A DNA stretch of 49,510 nucleotides from an uncultured Parabacteroides sp. Lineage in GTDB: Bacteria; Bacteroidota; Bacteroidia; Bacteroidales; Tannerellaceae. This document shows positions 16,204 to 25,406 of this stretch, piece by piece. Below the pieces are notes generated by a model that was given only the letters and a program-made list of their open reading frames with translations, did not search any database and was not told the DNA's origin. The position numbers and the translations under genes are program-made. The stretch's first letter is position 1. The number at the start of each line of letters is the position of its first letter. The stretch spans positions 1 through 49,510 of the forward strand of contig CALCST010000024.1 of assembly GCA_937894065.1 (NCBI GenBank). The letters are read 5' to 3'.

Positions 16204-16211
16204 ACTAGTAG

Positions 16212-17402
16212 TTACTCCATATAAATCTTCACTTCAGAAGACTTGTCATCCAGTTTTACTTTCACCTCTTGGAGTTTTCCTTTTGAATCGGCATATTTAA
16301 TTATATATGTCTTGTTTTTCTCCAATGCAAAAGTCAAGACATCGTTCATGTCCTGAGTCGGTCCGGATGTCCTTCCACCACCCATTTGCTTGCTATCTTC
16401 AAAAATATCAATATTAACAGCTACTCTGTCATCTGATTCTTTATCTTGATTTTTATTTTTGAAAGCCATAACTCGCAAACTAACATGGTTGCCATCAGTA
16501 GATATACTTGCAAGATGTTTTCTATATAATTCAGTATATCTGTCTGTAACATTTTCTGCAGCCACATATTTGATATTTTCATCCCAAACCAAAGGAAAAG
16601 AAATACCAGTAGGTTTGAAAGAAGATGCATAAATAGCTTTTTCTCTGTCATTTTTAATAGCTTTACCAGCATCGGCAAAAAACCAAGCATTATCTAGCTG
16701 ACCTGGAAAATAATATTCTGTGAAATACCATTTGCCATTAGCCCATACTTCTGTCCAGTTGTGGTTACCGCGTTCATCATGCCAGTTTGGAGTTCCAGCC
16801 ACACGTGAAGGAATACCTACTGCACGAAAAGCATCTGTTAGAATAATAGACAATCCGGTACAAGAGGCCAAATGTTGTTCCATTGATTCGAAAGGAGCCT
16901 GGTCCGGTTTTTTTCTTTTTGTGCTATAATCAACCAGAACCTCGTCTCTTACATTTTGATTGATTGAATCAATAGCCTCGAAAATGTCTGAACAATTTAC
17001 AACATATTTGCTGAATCTGTCAAAAAACTCTTTTCTCCAGTTTTCTCTCTTTTCGTTTAAACTGACATAAGGCAGAACTTCGTTGAAGAAAATAGAGTCA
17101 GGAATTTGTTTTGCCCATGAATACTGTTCTCTTGCTTTATAGGCGTAAGCAGAATTTTCAAGAAGAAAATCAGCTTTCAGTTCCTTTAAATCTCTTTCCG
17201 GCATATATGAAATAAGGAAAGCCATACCTTCTTTTTGTTCGGCAGGAGCTTTTTCTAATGCTGTTTGAAGTTCAATAGCATTGTTGCCGGCTGTAACCAA
17301 TGCTTTGTCTAGCAAATTATGATACTTTTCCGGAACATTATTGTACTTGCCTTCGCTGCAAGCGATTAGGCCAAGGAATAGGATGAAGAATAGATGCTTC
17401 AT
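16212..17402 (-). CDS. Transglutaminase-like lipoprotein
   Basis: A 396-residue lipoprotein (leader with lipobox LIAC, Cys15). Residues about 145-245 form a transglutaminase-like cysteine-protease fold: Cys181 in SCTGLS, His214 in GNHNWTEVW, and the third position falls at YFTEYY, where Glu229 may replace the usual Asp. The C-terminal part (about 290-396) is beta-rich and looks like a carboxypeptidase-regulatory or Ig-like module. Exported proteins of this type in Bacteroidetes are thought to act on peptides or glycopeptides, but no substrate is known. It lies 55 bases upstream of the CvfB-like gene on the same strand, which has its own promoter. Confidence 0.8.
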   Translation of the reverse strand: MKHLFFILFLGLIACSEGKYNNVPEKYHNLLDKALVTAGNNAIELQTALEKAPAEQKEGMAFLISYMPERDLKELKADFLLENSAYAYKAREQYSWAKQIPDSIFFNEVLPYVSLNEKRENWRKEFFDRFSKYVVNCSDIFEAIDSINQNVRDEVLVDYSTKRKKPDQAPFESMEQHLASCTGLSIILTDAFRAVGIPSRVAGTPNWHDERGNHNWTEVWANGKWYFTEYYFPGQLDNAWFFADAGKAIKNDREKAIYASSFKPTGISFPLVWDENIKYVAAENVTDRYTELYRKHLASISTDGNHVSLRVMAFKNKNQDKESDDRVAVNIDIFEDSKQMGGGRTSGPTQDMNDVLTFALEKNKTYIIKYADSKGKLQEVKVKLDDKSSEVKIYME

Positions 17403-18147
17403 GATTAATTAATAATATAATGTTTAGTAATAAAGGATTTTATATTGTTTTAGCACTGTAAATTTAATAACTTATTTTTAAGGCTAAAACAAAGAAAGTG
17501 TTATACCTTGATTCTTTAACTAAAAAATAAATCTTATCAACTTATTCTATGAAAGATATTGCCCAAATGTCATTTTGTTACTTTTGACATATTGTCAAAT
17601 AAACTATGTTGAGATTACGGTATTTCGGAGCAATTGTTAGAATATTTAGAATGATGGCAGTCTCATAGAGTTAAGAAAATACATATTGATGCAAAAATGT
17701 AGCTTTTTCTTACACTTGAAAATTTTTATAGTATTAATTTTCTTTCCTTTAAACATTTTGTTTCCCTTAAATAACTAATTCTAGCTAAATGGCAATTTAA
17801 AATCGTTTATGTTTTTTACTCTTCCTGAGTGAATATTACTATAAAATTATTGCCTTTTTAATGGTTTTGAAATAGATTTATTCACTGAAAACTATTTGTT
17901 AAAAAAATAATTGCGATGATTCCAACTAAAGGTTGTGAAGACTTTGCCAAATGATTGCAATGACTCAGGCAAACAGTATATTGGGGTAGAATTGATTATT
18001 TATTGAAATATTTTAAAGCTATAGCCTAATAGGTTACAACTCTGAATTGTTAATAAAAAATATTGTAGAAAAATATGATGTGTATGCAGCAATTTTAGAT
18101 TATTTTCATCGTTATACTAAGTGTAGAGAGATTTTTGAGATTTTTAA
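17403..18147. other. Long AT-rich non-coding region before the exopolysaccharide operon
   Basis: About 750 bases without a convincing ORF. An in-frame extension of the export gene to a TTG at 18047 crosses the promoter and has no signal peptide, so I do not count it as coding. No tRNA, known riboswitch or UpxY-type antiterminator gene is visible. It may carry regulatory sites that I cannot identify. Confidence 0.5.
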
Positions 18148-18180
18148 TTTATGGCAAATGATACGAAAATGTTATCTTTG
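18148..18180 (+). promoter_or_regulatory. Promoter of the exopolysaccharide operon
   Basis: A perfect -7 box TATCTTTG (18173-18180) has a TTTA (18148-18151) 21 bases upstream as the -33 box. The leader to the ATG at 18206 would be about 20 bases, which leaves no room for a leader-type antitermination system. Confidence 0.65.
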
Positions 18181-18205
18181 CAGTTCAAAATCAATAAACA
18201 AAGTA

Positions 18206-19012
18206 ATGAAATTTAAGGAATTATTATTTGCAGTTTTTTGTGTATTGCTAACAGCTTGTGCACAACCTAGAGATGTGATTTATTTTCAAGGTGTTGACTC
18301 TTTAAGCCCTGAACAGTTGGAAGCAATGAGTCAAACATATTCAACAAAGCTTACTTATGATGATTTACTTTCTATAACTGTAAGTAATTGGGATCCGGCA
18401 TCTGTTGCCCCATTTAATCCTCCAGTTTACTCTTATTCAGCAGCGGAGGGAGAGCAGGCTATTATTGCTTCTCAGTCCATGTATACATATTTGGTTGATA
18501 AAAATGGTGATATAGAGTTTCCCGTATTAGGTAAGATCCATGTTGCAGGATTAACTCGTCAAGAACTCGCTGCAGATTTGCAAAATAGAATTTCTAAATA
18601 TGTAAAAGATAAACCATTGGTAAAGGTTGAATTACTTAATTTCAAGGTTACTATGATGGGTGAATTCAATAGGCCGGGGTCATATTCTATAAAAAATGAT
18701 AGAGTAACTATTTTGGATGTTATAGGTATGGCTGGTGATTTACCTTTAACTGCAAATCGAAAAAATATTTTGGTCATAAGAGAAAATGACGGAAAGAAAG
18801 ATATCTATCGTTTGGATATTACTGATCCGAATATTTTTGCTTCGCCATGTTTTTATTTAAAGCAGAATGATGTAGTATATGCAGAACCTATTAAAACAAA
18901 ATTAAGATCTAGAACAAGTTCAGATCGTCAGTTTACGATGTCTTTGATAACATCATTGATTAGTTCGGTATCAGTAATTGTAGCTATGGTGATTAGTATA
19001 AAAAATAACTAA
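18206..19012 (+). CDS. Polysaccharide export outer-membrane lipoprotein (Wza-type)
   Basis: A 268-residue protein from the ATG at 18206, chosen because it opens directly into a lipoprotein signal (lipobox LLTAC, Cys18) just behind the promoter. Residues about 46-135 form the polysaccharide-export domain (PF02563: YDDLLSITVSN, YLVDKNGDIEFPVLGKI). Residues about 145-230 form an SLBB domain (MGEFNRPGSYSI). A hydrophobic helix at about 243-263 lies near the C-terminus, as in many Bacteroidetes members. Wza-type proteins form the outer-membrane channel for capsule or exopolysaccharide. It is the first gene of the operon, 9 bases before the Wzz gene. Confidence 0.92.
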   Translation: MKFKELLFAVFCVLLTACAQPRDVIYFQGVDSLSPEQLEAMSQTYSTKLTYDDLLSITVSNWDPASVAPFNPPVYSYSAAEGEQAIIASQSMYTYLVDKNGDIEFPVLGKIHVAGLTRQELAADLQNRISKYVKDKPLVKVELLNFKVTMMGEFNRPGSYSIKNDRVTILDVIGMAGDLPLTANRKNILVIRENDGKKDIYRLDITDPNIFASPCFYLKQNDVVYAEPIKTKLRSRTSSDRQFTMSLITSLISSVSVIVAMVISIKNN

Positions 19013-19021
19013 AGGAAAAAT

Positions 19022-20620
19022 ATGAAAGATTTGCATAATGATGATGAGGTTATAAGCCTTAAAAGGATAATAATAGGGTATGTAAAACACTGGAAGTTAT
19101 TTTTATTGGCTGGTGTGATTTCTTTTATACCTGCAGTTTTATATCTTTTGCTTTACCCAAAGACATATGAAATTATGTCAATGGTAAAAATACAGGATGA
19201 TAAAGATTTGTCGTCTGGTGGTGGTATGGGATTAGGTGAAGCTGCAGGATTGATGCGTTCTTTTGGACTTGGGGGTAAATCTGGTGGAACATTAAATTTG
19301 GATGATGAAACGGCTGTATTAAAATCAAATAAGTTATTAAAGCAAGTTGTATTGGAGTTAGGTTTGGATGTTACTTATGAGAAGCCCTTTTCATATGAGA
19401 AACTGTATAATAATAATACTCCGGTATTGGTAGTTCCTGATTCTTCAATGCGTTTGTCTTTAGATAGATTCGTTTCATTCTCTTTGGATGTTGAAAAAGA
19501 TGGAAAGGTGAATGTTAAAATGGAGGATACTGGAGAGAAGTATAGTTTTAATTCATTGCCTGCAACATTGAAGTTGGAGGAAGGCACTGTACATTTGTTA
19601 TCTAATCTGAATAAAGAAAGTGAATGTAGTTTGAATATTACTATAAGTCCAGCAAGTTGGGTTGCAGAAGACCTTAAAGATTTAATTTTTATAGACGAGT
19701 ATTCTAAGAATGCTAATACATTAGAATTAATATATCAAGATCACAATAAGATACGAGGTGTTCTATTGTTAAATACTTTGGTAGATAAGTATAACAAGGA
19801 AACAAGAAACGTAAAGAGAGAAGAAGGTGATGTTAGTGTTGATTTTTTGAATACACGTATAAATGAAGTTATGTCTCAATTGGAGGAAAAAGAAAGAGAG
19901 ATTGAGGCATATAAATTAAAAAACAAAATGACTAATATTGAGTATGATGTTCAAATGTATGGGGAAGCAATTAAAGTATATAGGGAAAAGATTATTGAAT
20001 TAGAGGCTCAGAGTCATATTGTAAATTTATTAGAAGATTATATTACAAATCCAGAGAATAAATATAAGTTGATACCATCTGCTTTATCTTCAGGAGAAGG
20101 AGAAAAAAGCAATCCAACGTCTAATTATAATGAAGCATTATTGGCTCGAGATAAAATGCAAAAAACTTCTAATGATGAAAATCCTTTGGTGGAAATAGCA
20201 GACATACAGTTGGATAAATTGAGAGAAAGTGTTTTAGTTTCTGTTCAGAATTCTAAAAAAGGATTTGAATTAGTAAAAGAAGAATTAAAAAATCAGGAAA
20301 GTGAAATCATTAACAAGATAAGTAATGTTCCTATATATGAGAGAGAGTATTTGGATTTAAAACGTCAGCAAGAAATACTACAAGGTGTTTATTTAGTTCT
20401 TTTACAAAAAAGAGAGGAGTTAGCTCTTTCATTAGGAAGTAATAGGGATAGAGGTTTTTTAACAGATCCTGCTTATGCTAAATATTTACCTGTAGGACCT
20501 AGAAAACTATATGCTGCTATATTTGTTATTGTTTTCACTGTATTTATTCCAATAGTAGGTCTTTTTATTGTTAGATGTTTTAAAGAGCTTATAAGAGAGT
20601 ACAAGAAACAGAATTTCTAA
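19022..20620 (+). CDS. Wzz/GumC-type chain-length determinant
   Basis: A 532-residue inner-membrane protein with a Wzz domain. The first membrane helix is at about 27-48 and the second at about 497-520, with a long periplasmic part between them. Two coiled-coil stretches (about 285-345 and 400-475) are rich in E, K, L and N. Residues 60-90 are unusually glycine-rich (GGGMGLGE, GLGGKSGG). The C-terminus ends after a short basic tail, so no tyrosine-kinase domain like that of Wzc is present. Family role: works with the Wza-type channel to set polymer length and connect the inner and outer membranes. A strong hairpin follows the stop codon. Confidence 0.9.
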   Translation: MKDLHNDDEVISLKRIIIGYVKHWKLFLLAGVISFIPAVLYLLLYPKTYEIMSMVKIQDDKDLSSGGGMGLGEAAGLMRSFGLGGKSGGTLNLDDETAVLKSNKLLKQVVLELGLDVTYEKPFSYEKLYNNNTPVLVVPDSSMRLSLDRFVSFSLDVEKDGKVNVKMEDTGEKYSFNSLPATLKLEEGTVHLLSNLNKESECSLNITISPASWVAEDLKDLIFIDEYSKNANTLELIYQDHNKIRGVLLLNTLVDKYNKETRNVKREEGDVSVDFLNTRINEVMSQLEEKEREIEAYKLKNKMTNIEYDVQMYGEAIKVYREKIIELEAQSHIVNLLEDYITNPENKYKLIPSALSSGEGEKSNPTSNYNEALLARDKMQKTSNDENPLVEIADIQLDKLRESVLVSVQNSKKGFELVKEELKNQESEIINKISNVPIYEREYLDLKRQQEILQGVYLVLLQKREELALSLGSNRDRGFLTDPAYAKYLPVGPRKLYAAIFVIVFTVFIPIVGLFIVRCFKELIREYKKQNF

Positions 20621-20631
20621 AAAATTAATCT

Positions 20632-20676
20632 AAGTCTGTATTTAATATTATTTTATAAATACAGACTTTATTTTAA
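20632..20676 (+). terminator. Intrinsic terminator or attenuator inside the operon
   Basis: A perfect 13-base stem, AAGTCTGTATTTA (20632-20644) with TAAATACAGACTT (20656-20668), surrounds an 11-base loop, followed by TATTTTAAT. The wzx start codon is 9 bases further on. It is the only wide gap in the operon. Confidence 0.75.
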
Positions 20677-20677
20677 T

Positions 20678-22198
20678 ATGGCAGTTTTAAACAATAGGTT
20701 AATAATAAAGAATTCGATATTGTTGTATTTCCGTATGTTTTTCTTGATGTTTATAAGTTTGTATACATCAAGAATTGTTTTAGATGTACTGGGAATTGAT
20801 GATTTTGGAATTTATAATGTAGTAGGAGGCATTGTGGTTCTATTTACTTTTTTAAATAACGCAATGTCTTCTGCTACTCAACGATATTTAACTTATGAAT
20901 TAGGAAGAGGTAATTTGTTTGAAATAAGGAGAGTATTTGAAACAAGTTTTTTAATACATTTGATAATTGCTCTTTGTGTTATTATATTGTCAGAAACTAT
21001 TGGACTATATTTTTTCTATGAATATATGAATATTCCAATAGACAGAATGGATGCTGCTTTTTGGGTTTTTCAATGTTCTGTATTATCGACTGCTATACTA
21101 ATATTAACAGTCCCGTATACTGCCACTATAATAGCTTACGAAAAAATGCAGACCTTTGCTTATATCTCAATATTGGAAGTAATACTTAAACTTTTAATAG
21201 TTTATGTATTAATGTCTGTAAGTTTTGACAAATTAAAAATATATGCTTTTTTAATGTTAGCTGTACAATTGGTAGTATCATTTATATATCATATTTATTG
21301 TAAAAAGAGATTTGATACCATCAGCTATAATATAAGTATAAATAGAGCTTTATTTAAAAATATGACTAGTTTTGCTTTATGGAACTTGATAGGAAATATT
21401 TCAGCAATAGCATTTACTCAAGGTATAAATGTTCTACTTAATGTTTTTTTTGGTCCAGCATTAAATGCTGCTAGAGGGATAGCGGTACAGGTTCAAACTT
21501 CAGTTAATGGTTTTTGTTATAATTTTCAGACCGCACTTAACCCTCAGATAACAAAAACATTTGCATCAGGGGAAAAAGAATCTATGTTTACTCTAATCTG
21601 TCGTAGTTCAAAATTCTCTTTTTATTTGTTGTATATTGTATCGTTACCTTTGCTTTTAGAAACTTCTTATGTTTTAGAATTATGGTTGAAAGAGGTTCCA
21701 GATTGCACTGTTGTTTTTGTTCGTTTAATGCTATGCATTTCTTTGATAGAGTCTTTGGCAAATCCAATTATGATATCAGTTATGGCTACTGGTAAAATAA
21801 AAACTTATCAGTTAATTGTTGGTGGTATATTGTTACTTATTGTTCCTTTTTCCTATATAGCTTTGAAAATAACAAATTTACCAGCTATCGTATTTGTAGT
21901 TCATTTGTTTATGGCTATTATAGCTCAAATGGGCAGATTGTATTTTATGAGGATTTTACTTGGCTTTTCATTAAAAATATATTTTAGGCAAGTTTTTTAT
22001 AAAATAATATTAATATCAATAATTTCAGTTGTTCTCCCTGTAGTTATAAGTAATACTCTTCAATATGGCTTATTTAGAGTTGTTTTGGTAGTTGTTACAT
22101 CTATATTATCTGTATGTTTTTCAGTAATGATTTTTGGCTTAGAAAACGAAGAGAAAAAGTTCTTATACAGTAAACTTAAGATTCTAAAACATTGTTGA
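20678..22198 (+). CDS. wzx: Wzx-type polysaccharide flippase
   Basis: A 506-residue integral membrane protein with about 12-14 hydrophobic helices along its whole length. It begins with the family-typical NSILLYFRMFFLMFISLYTSRIVLDVLG and GIYNVVGGIV stretches of the polysaccharide-biosynthesis/MATE superfamily (PF01943, PF13440). It should move undecaprenyl-linked repeat units across the inner membrane. The hairpin at 20632-20676 lies directly upstream, and 3 bases separate it from the next gene. The assignment to a flippase is firm; substrate specificity is unknown. Confidence 0.9.
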   Translation: MAVLNNRLIIKNSILLYFRMFFLMFISLYTSRIVLDVLGIDDFGIYNVVGGIVVLFTFLNNAMSSATQRYLTYELGRGNLFEIRRVFETSFLIHLIIALCVIILSETIGLYFFYEYMNIPIDRMDAAFWVFQCSVLSTAILILTVPYTATIIAYEKMQTFAYISILEVILKLLIVYVLMSVSFDKLKIYAFLMLAVQLVVSFIYHIYCKKRFDTISYNISINRALFKNMTSFALWNLIGNISAIAFTQGINVLLNVFFGPALNAARGIAVQVQTSVNGFCYNFQTALNPQITKTFASGEKESMFTLICRSSKFSFYLLYIVSLPLLLETSYVLELWLKEVPDCTVVFVRLMLCISLIESLANPIMISVMATGKIKTYQLIVGGILLLIVPFSYIALKITNLPAIVFVVHLFMAIIAQMGRLYFMRILLGFSLKIYFRQVFYKIILISIISVVLPVVISNTLQYGLFRVVLVVVTSILSVCFSVMIFGLENEEKKFLYSKLKILKHC

Positions 22199-22201
22199 GT
22201 T

Positions 22202-23329
22202 ATGATAAATATACGAAATAAAGAACATTGTTGTGGATGTGAAGCTTGTTATAATATTTGTCCTCAAAATTGTATAACATTGACAGAGGATGAAGAAGGC
22301 TTTTTTTATCCTAATGTAAATAGAGAGAGTTGTATAGATTGCTCATTATGTGAGAAAGTTTGTCCGATGTCGAAAGATGTTGCAAGTCATAATATATTAT
22401 CTTCAAAAGCTGCTATAAATGATTTGAATGAAGATCGATTAGAAAGTTCATCAGGTGGAATGTTTCCTATATTTGCAAGATATGTCTTATCAATGAATGG
22501 TATTGTTTGTGGTGCTGTTTTTGATAAAACATTTAAAGAGGTAAGGCATATATGTATAGATAAAATAGATGATTTAAGAAGAATACAAGGTAGTAAGTAT
22601 TTACAAAGTCGTATTGGAGAATGTTATTCTGAAATAAAGAAATATTTGGATGATGCTCGTATTGTGCTTTTTACTGGAACATCTTGCCAAGTTTCAGGAT
22701 TAAAGAGTTTCTTAAGGAAAGATTATGACAACTTGTTGACAATTGATTGTCTATGCCATGGTGTTCCTTCTCCTAAGATATGGCGTTTGTTTTTGTCTGA
22801 GATCTCTCAAGATAGGGATATTGTTTCTATTAATTTTAGAGATAAGAATATTAGTTGGCATAATTATTATTTTACAGTTAAGTTTAAGGATGGAACTTAT
22901 TTTAGTGAGAAATCAGTAGATAATAATTATATGAAAGGTTTTTTGTCAGATTTATATCTTAGGCCATCTTGTCATAATTGTAGTTTTAAAGTTGAGAATA
23001 GTTGTAGTGATGTTACAATTGCTGATTTTTGGGGGGTTGAAGAGTTATTTCCTTCTATTGATGATGATAAAGGTGTAAGCTTAGTAATAGTTCATACAAA
23101 TAAGGCCCAAAAGCTTTTATCTTCTTTTGATATAAAGAATAAAGATGTATCTTTGAATTCTGTGATGGGGTATAATTCTGGATTTAAAAGTATAATAAAA
23201 CCTCATCCTAATAGAAAGAAATTTTTTAAGAAATTATCTAAATCTGATTCATTGAATATTCTAATAAGTAAGTCTTTGAAGAAATCTCTTTTTAGAAGAA
23301 TTGTAGATAAGGTTAAATCATATATATAA
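22202..23329 (+). CDS. Iron-sulfur FrhB-type (F420 hydrogenase beta C-terminal) protein
   Basis: A 375-residue cytoplasmic protein. Residues 10-24 and 44-54 carry two ferredoxin-type [4Fe-4S] motifs (CGCEACYNIC region; CIDCSLCEKVC). The rest matches the coenzyme F420 hydrogenase/dehydrogenase beta-subunit C-terminal family (PF04432), with SGGMFP, GTSCQVSGL, and a third cysteine group CHNCSF near residue 260 followed by DFWGVE. Genes of this kind recur in polysaccharide clusters beside pyruvyl transferases, as here (2-base gap). The role there is unproven; an electron-transfer or sugar-reducing step is plausible. Confidence 0.88.
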   Translation: MINIRNKEHCCGCEACYNICPQNCITLTEDEEGFFYPNVNRESCIDCSLCEKVCPMSKDVASHNILSSKAAINDLNEDRLESSSGGMFPIFARYVLSMNGIVCGAVFDKTFKEVRHICIDKIDDLRRIQGSKYLQSRIGECYSEIKKYLDDARIVLFTGTSCQVSGLKSFLRKDYDNLLTIDCLCHGVPSPKIWRLFLSEISQDRDIVSINFRDKNISWHNYYFTVKFKDGTYFSEKSVDNNYMKGFLSDLYLRPSCHNCSFKVENSCSDVTIADFWGVEELFPSIDDDKGVSLVIVHTNKAQKLLSSFDIKNKDVSLNSVMGYNSGFKSIIKPHPNRKKFFKKLSKSDSLNILISKSLKKSLFRRIVDKVKSYI

Positions 23330-23331
23330 TT

Positions 23332-24465
23332 ATGAGGATAGCAGTATTAACATTATCTCTGCACACAAATTATGGTGGTATTTTACAGGCTTTTGCTTTG
23401 CAGATTATTTTGAAAAGATTGGGACATGAAGTTGTGTTGATTGATAAAAAGAAAAACTTCTCTTCTCCAATTTGGCGTAGACCTTTATCTTTTATAAAAA
23501 GGTTTATAAAGAGATATGTTTTAGGGTGTAAAGATTATTTCCTTTCTAGTTCAAAAGAAGCAGAATATATTTATTCTGTAATATCAAAAGATATACAACC
23601 ATTTATAGATAGTTATATTGATATTCATTATATATCAAATTTCAAAGACTTAGATTATAGAAGTTATGATGCTTTTATTGTAGGGAGTGATCAGGTATGG
23701 AGACCATCATATTTCAAAAATTCATTTGGATATATTGGAAATGCCTATTTTTCTTTTTTGAAGAAATATGAAGTGAAGAAAATAGCTTATGCTGTTTCTT
23801 TTGGAACGGATGATTGGGAGTATTCACAAAAAGAAACGAGAGAATGTAAATATTGGGTTTCTTTGTTTAATAAAATATCTGTTAGAGAAAAATCTGCAGT
23901 TGAAATGTGTAATAAGTATTTTAATGTTAAAGCAGATTTAGTGTTGGATCCTACTTTTTTATTATCAATGAATGACTATAAAAATCTTATTCTTAATAAG
24001 ATTAATAAGCTTAATACATATAGAGGGATATTATTATATATATTAGATGAAAGTGAAATTAAAAATGAAATTATTAAAAATATATCATTTCTTTTAAAGA
24101 AAGAATGCTTTAGTGTTAATAAACATATTAAAGATGTTTCGTTGAGAAATCTTGATGACAAGATTAAACCATCTGTTGAGGAATGGTTGGCTGGATTTTA
24201 TAATGCAGATTTTGTTATTACAGATTCTTTTCATGCATGTGTGTTCTCTATTATTTTTAATAAGCCTTTTTGTGTTTTTGCAAACAAAGAAAGAGGAACT
24301 TCTCGATTTGACTCTTTATTAGAAATGTTTGATTTGCAAGAAAGAATGATCGACTTTAATTATCAGGAGTTTATATCTAAACCTATAGATTGGGAAACTG
24401 TTAATAATAAGTTATATCAATTAAGGGATTATTCAATTTCATATTTAAAAGAGGCATTGTCATGA
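23332..24465 (+). CDS. Polysaccharide pyruvyl transferase family protein
   Basis: A 377-residue protein matching the polysaccharide pyruvyl transferase family (PF04230, WcaK/CsaB type). Landmarks are the N-terminal TNYGGILQAFALQ, VGSDQVW near residue 118, SFG(T)D, SVREKSA, VLDPTFLL near residue 205 and the C-terminal TDSFHACVFSI. The family adds a pyruvate ketal to sugars from phosphoenolpyruvate. It starts 2 bases after the FrhB-like gene and its stop overlaps the next start by 4 bases, so it is tightly coupled on both sides. Confidence 0.88.
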   Translation: MRIAVLTLSLHTNYGGILQAFALQIILKRLGHEVVLIDKKKNFSSPIWRRPLSFIKRFIKRYVLGCKDYFLSSSKEAEYIYSVISKDIQPFIDSYIDIHYISNFKDLDYRSYDAFIVGSDQVWRPSYFKNSFGYIGNAYFSFLKKYEVKKIAYAVSFGTDDWEYSQKETRECKYWVSLFNKISVREKSAVEMCNKYFNVKADLVLDPTFLLSMNDYKNLILNKINKLNTYRGILLYILDESEIKNEIIKNISFLLKKECFSVNKHIKDVSLRNLDDKIKPSVEEWLAGFYNADFVITDSFHACVFSIIFNKPFCVFANKERGTSRFDSLLEMFDLQERMIDFNYQEFISKPIDWETVNNKLYQLRDYSISYLKEALS

Positions 24466-25400
24466 ATAATATTCCGTTAATATCTATTATTATACCAGTG
24501 TATAATGCGGAGAAATTCCTATCCCATTGTATTAATAGTATACTAGAACAATCTTATATTAATCTAGAAATTATTTTAGTTAATGATGGTTCTACAGATA
24601 ATAGTTTATCTATATGTGAATATTATGCTTTAAAAGATAATAGAATAAAAGTATTTACTCAGGCCAACAAAGGTGTTTCTTCTGCAAGAAATTTAGGTAT
24701 AGAAAAGGCTCAAGGTGAATGGATATATTTTGTGGATTCTGATGATTTGGTCTTTGATGGTTTGTTTCGTGATTTTTATGAAACCATATCATTAAATAAA
24801 TTGATTGACGTTTATAAATTTGGGTATATTATTGATGATAATGGAAGAAGAATTATTATGTCAAACGGTAATTCTGAATTAGTATCAGATCATGTAAGTA
24901 TGCTTTTGAATAATGAAAAATGTAAGTATTTTGGTTTTTTATGGAATATGATATTTAAAAAATCAATATTGAAAGATGTACGTTTTGAAACAGAAATATC
25001 TTGGTGTGAAGACCATATTTTTTCATATAGATTGTTTCTGAATTCTAAACTAATGTATATATCAGAAAAGGCATATTATTGTTATTTTAAAAGAAACAAT
25101 AATTCTTTGTCTGTTAAGCTTCATGATCCTTATAAAATATATTATGCTGCAAAAATAGAAAAGGAAGTTAAGTTTAAATATTTAATACCAGGAATTTATA
25201 ATAAAACTCTTTTAGATTTTATGAATAATGCATATGATAATAAATTATATTTAGCGATAAGGAACTTGTATTATTCATCAAATAGTTATAAGCAAAGAAA
25301 GATGTTTTTTTGCGAAATAGGAAAGACTTTTAATATCTATATTGATTTATATTACAAATTACGATATAAATTGAGCAATTTAAAAATGTTGTTAAAATAG
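24462..25400 (+). CDS. Family 2 glycosyltransferase
   Basis: A 312-residue GT-A fold transferase. ISIIIPVYNAEKFL opens the nucleotide-binding half, with NDGSTDNS at 41-48, GVSSARNLGI at 71-80 and the metal-binding VDSDD at 91-95. The C-terminal half is hydrophobic and basic, as in inner-membrane-associated enzymes. The ATGA overlap with the preceding gene indicates translational coupling. Its first 100 residues are close to those of the next gene, so the two probably arose by duplication and then diverged in the acceptor half. Confidence 0.9.
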   Translation: MNNIPLISIIIPVYNAEKFLSHCINSILEQSYINLEIILVNDGSTDNSLSICEYYALKDNRIKVFTQANKGVSSARNLGIEKAQGEWIYFVDSDDLVFDGLFRDFYETISLNKLIDVYKFGYIIDDNGRRIIMSNGNSELVSDHVSMLLNNEKCKYFGFLWNMIFKKSILKDVRFETEISWCEDHIFSYRLFLNSKLMYISEKAYYCYFKRNNNSLSVKLHDPYKIYYAAKIEKEVKFKYLIPGIYNKTLLDFMNNAYDNKLYLAIRNLYYSSNSYKQRKMFFCEIGKTFNIYIDLYYKLRYKLSNLKMLLK

Positions 25401-25406
25401 GATAAG

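Noticed and set aside
17403..18172. UpxY/UpxZ antiterminator genes or an invertible promoter before the exopolysaccharide operon
   Set aside because: No ORF of the right size or type is present. I saw no pair of inverted repeats flanking the promoter at 18148-18180, although I could not search exhaustively by eye.
18047..18205. N-terminal extension of the export lipoprotein
   Set aside because: It crosses the promoter at 18148-18180, starts with TTG, and would bury the lipoprotein signal 53 residues inside the protein.
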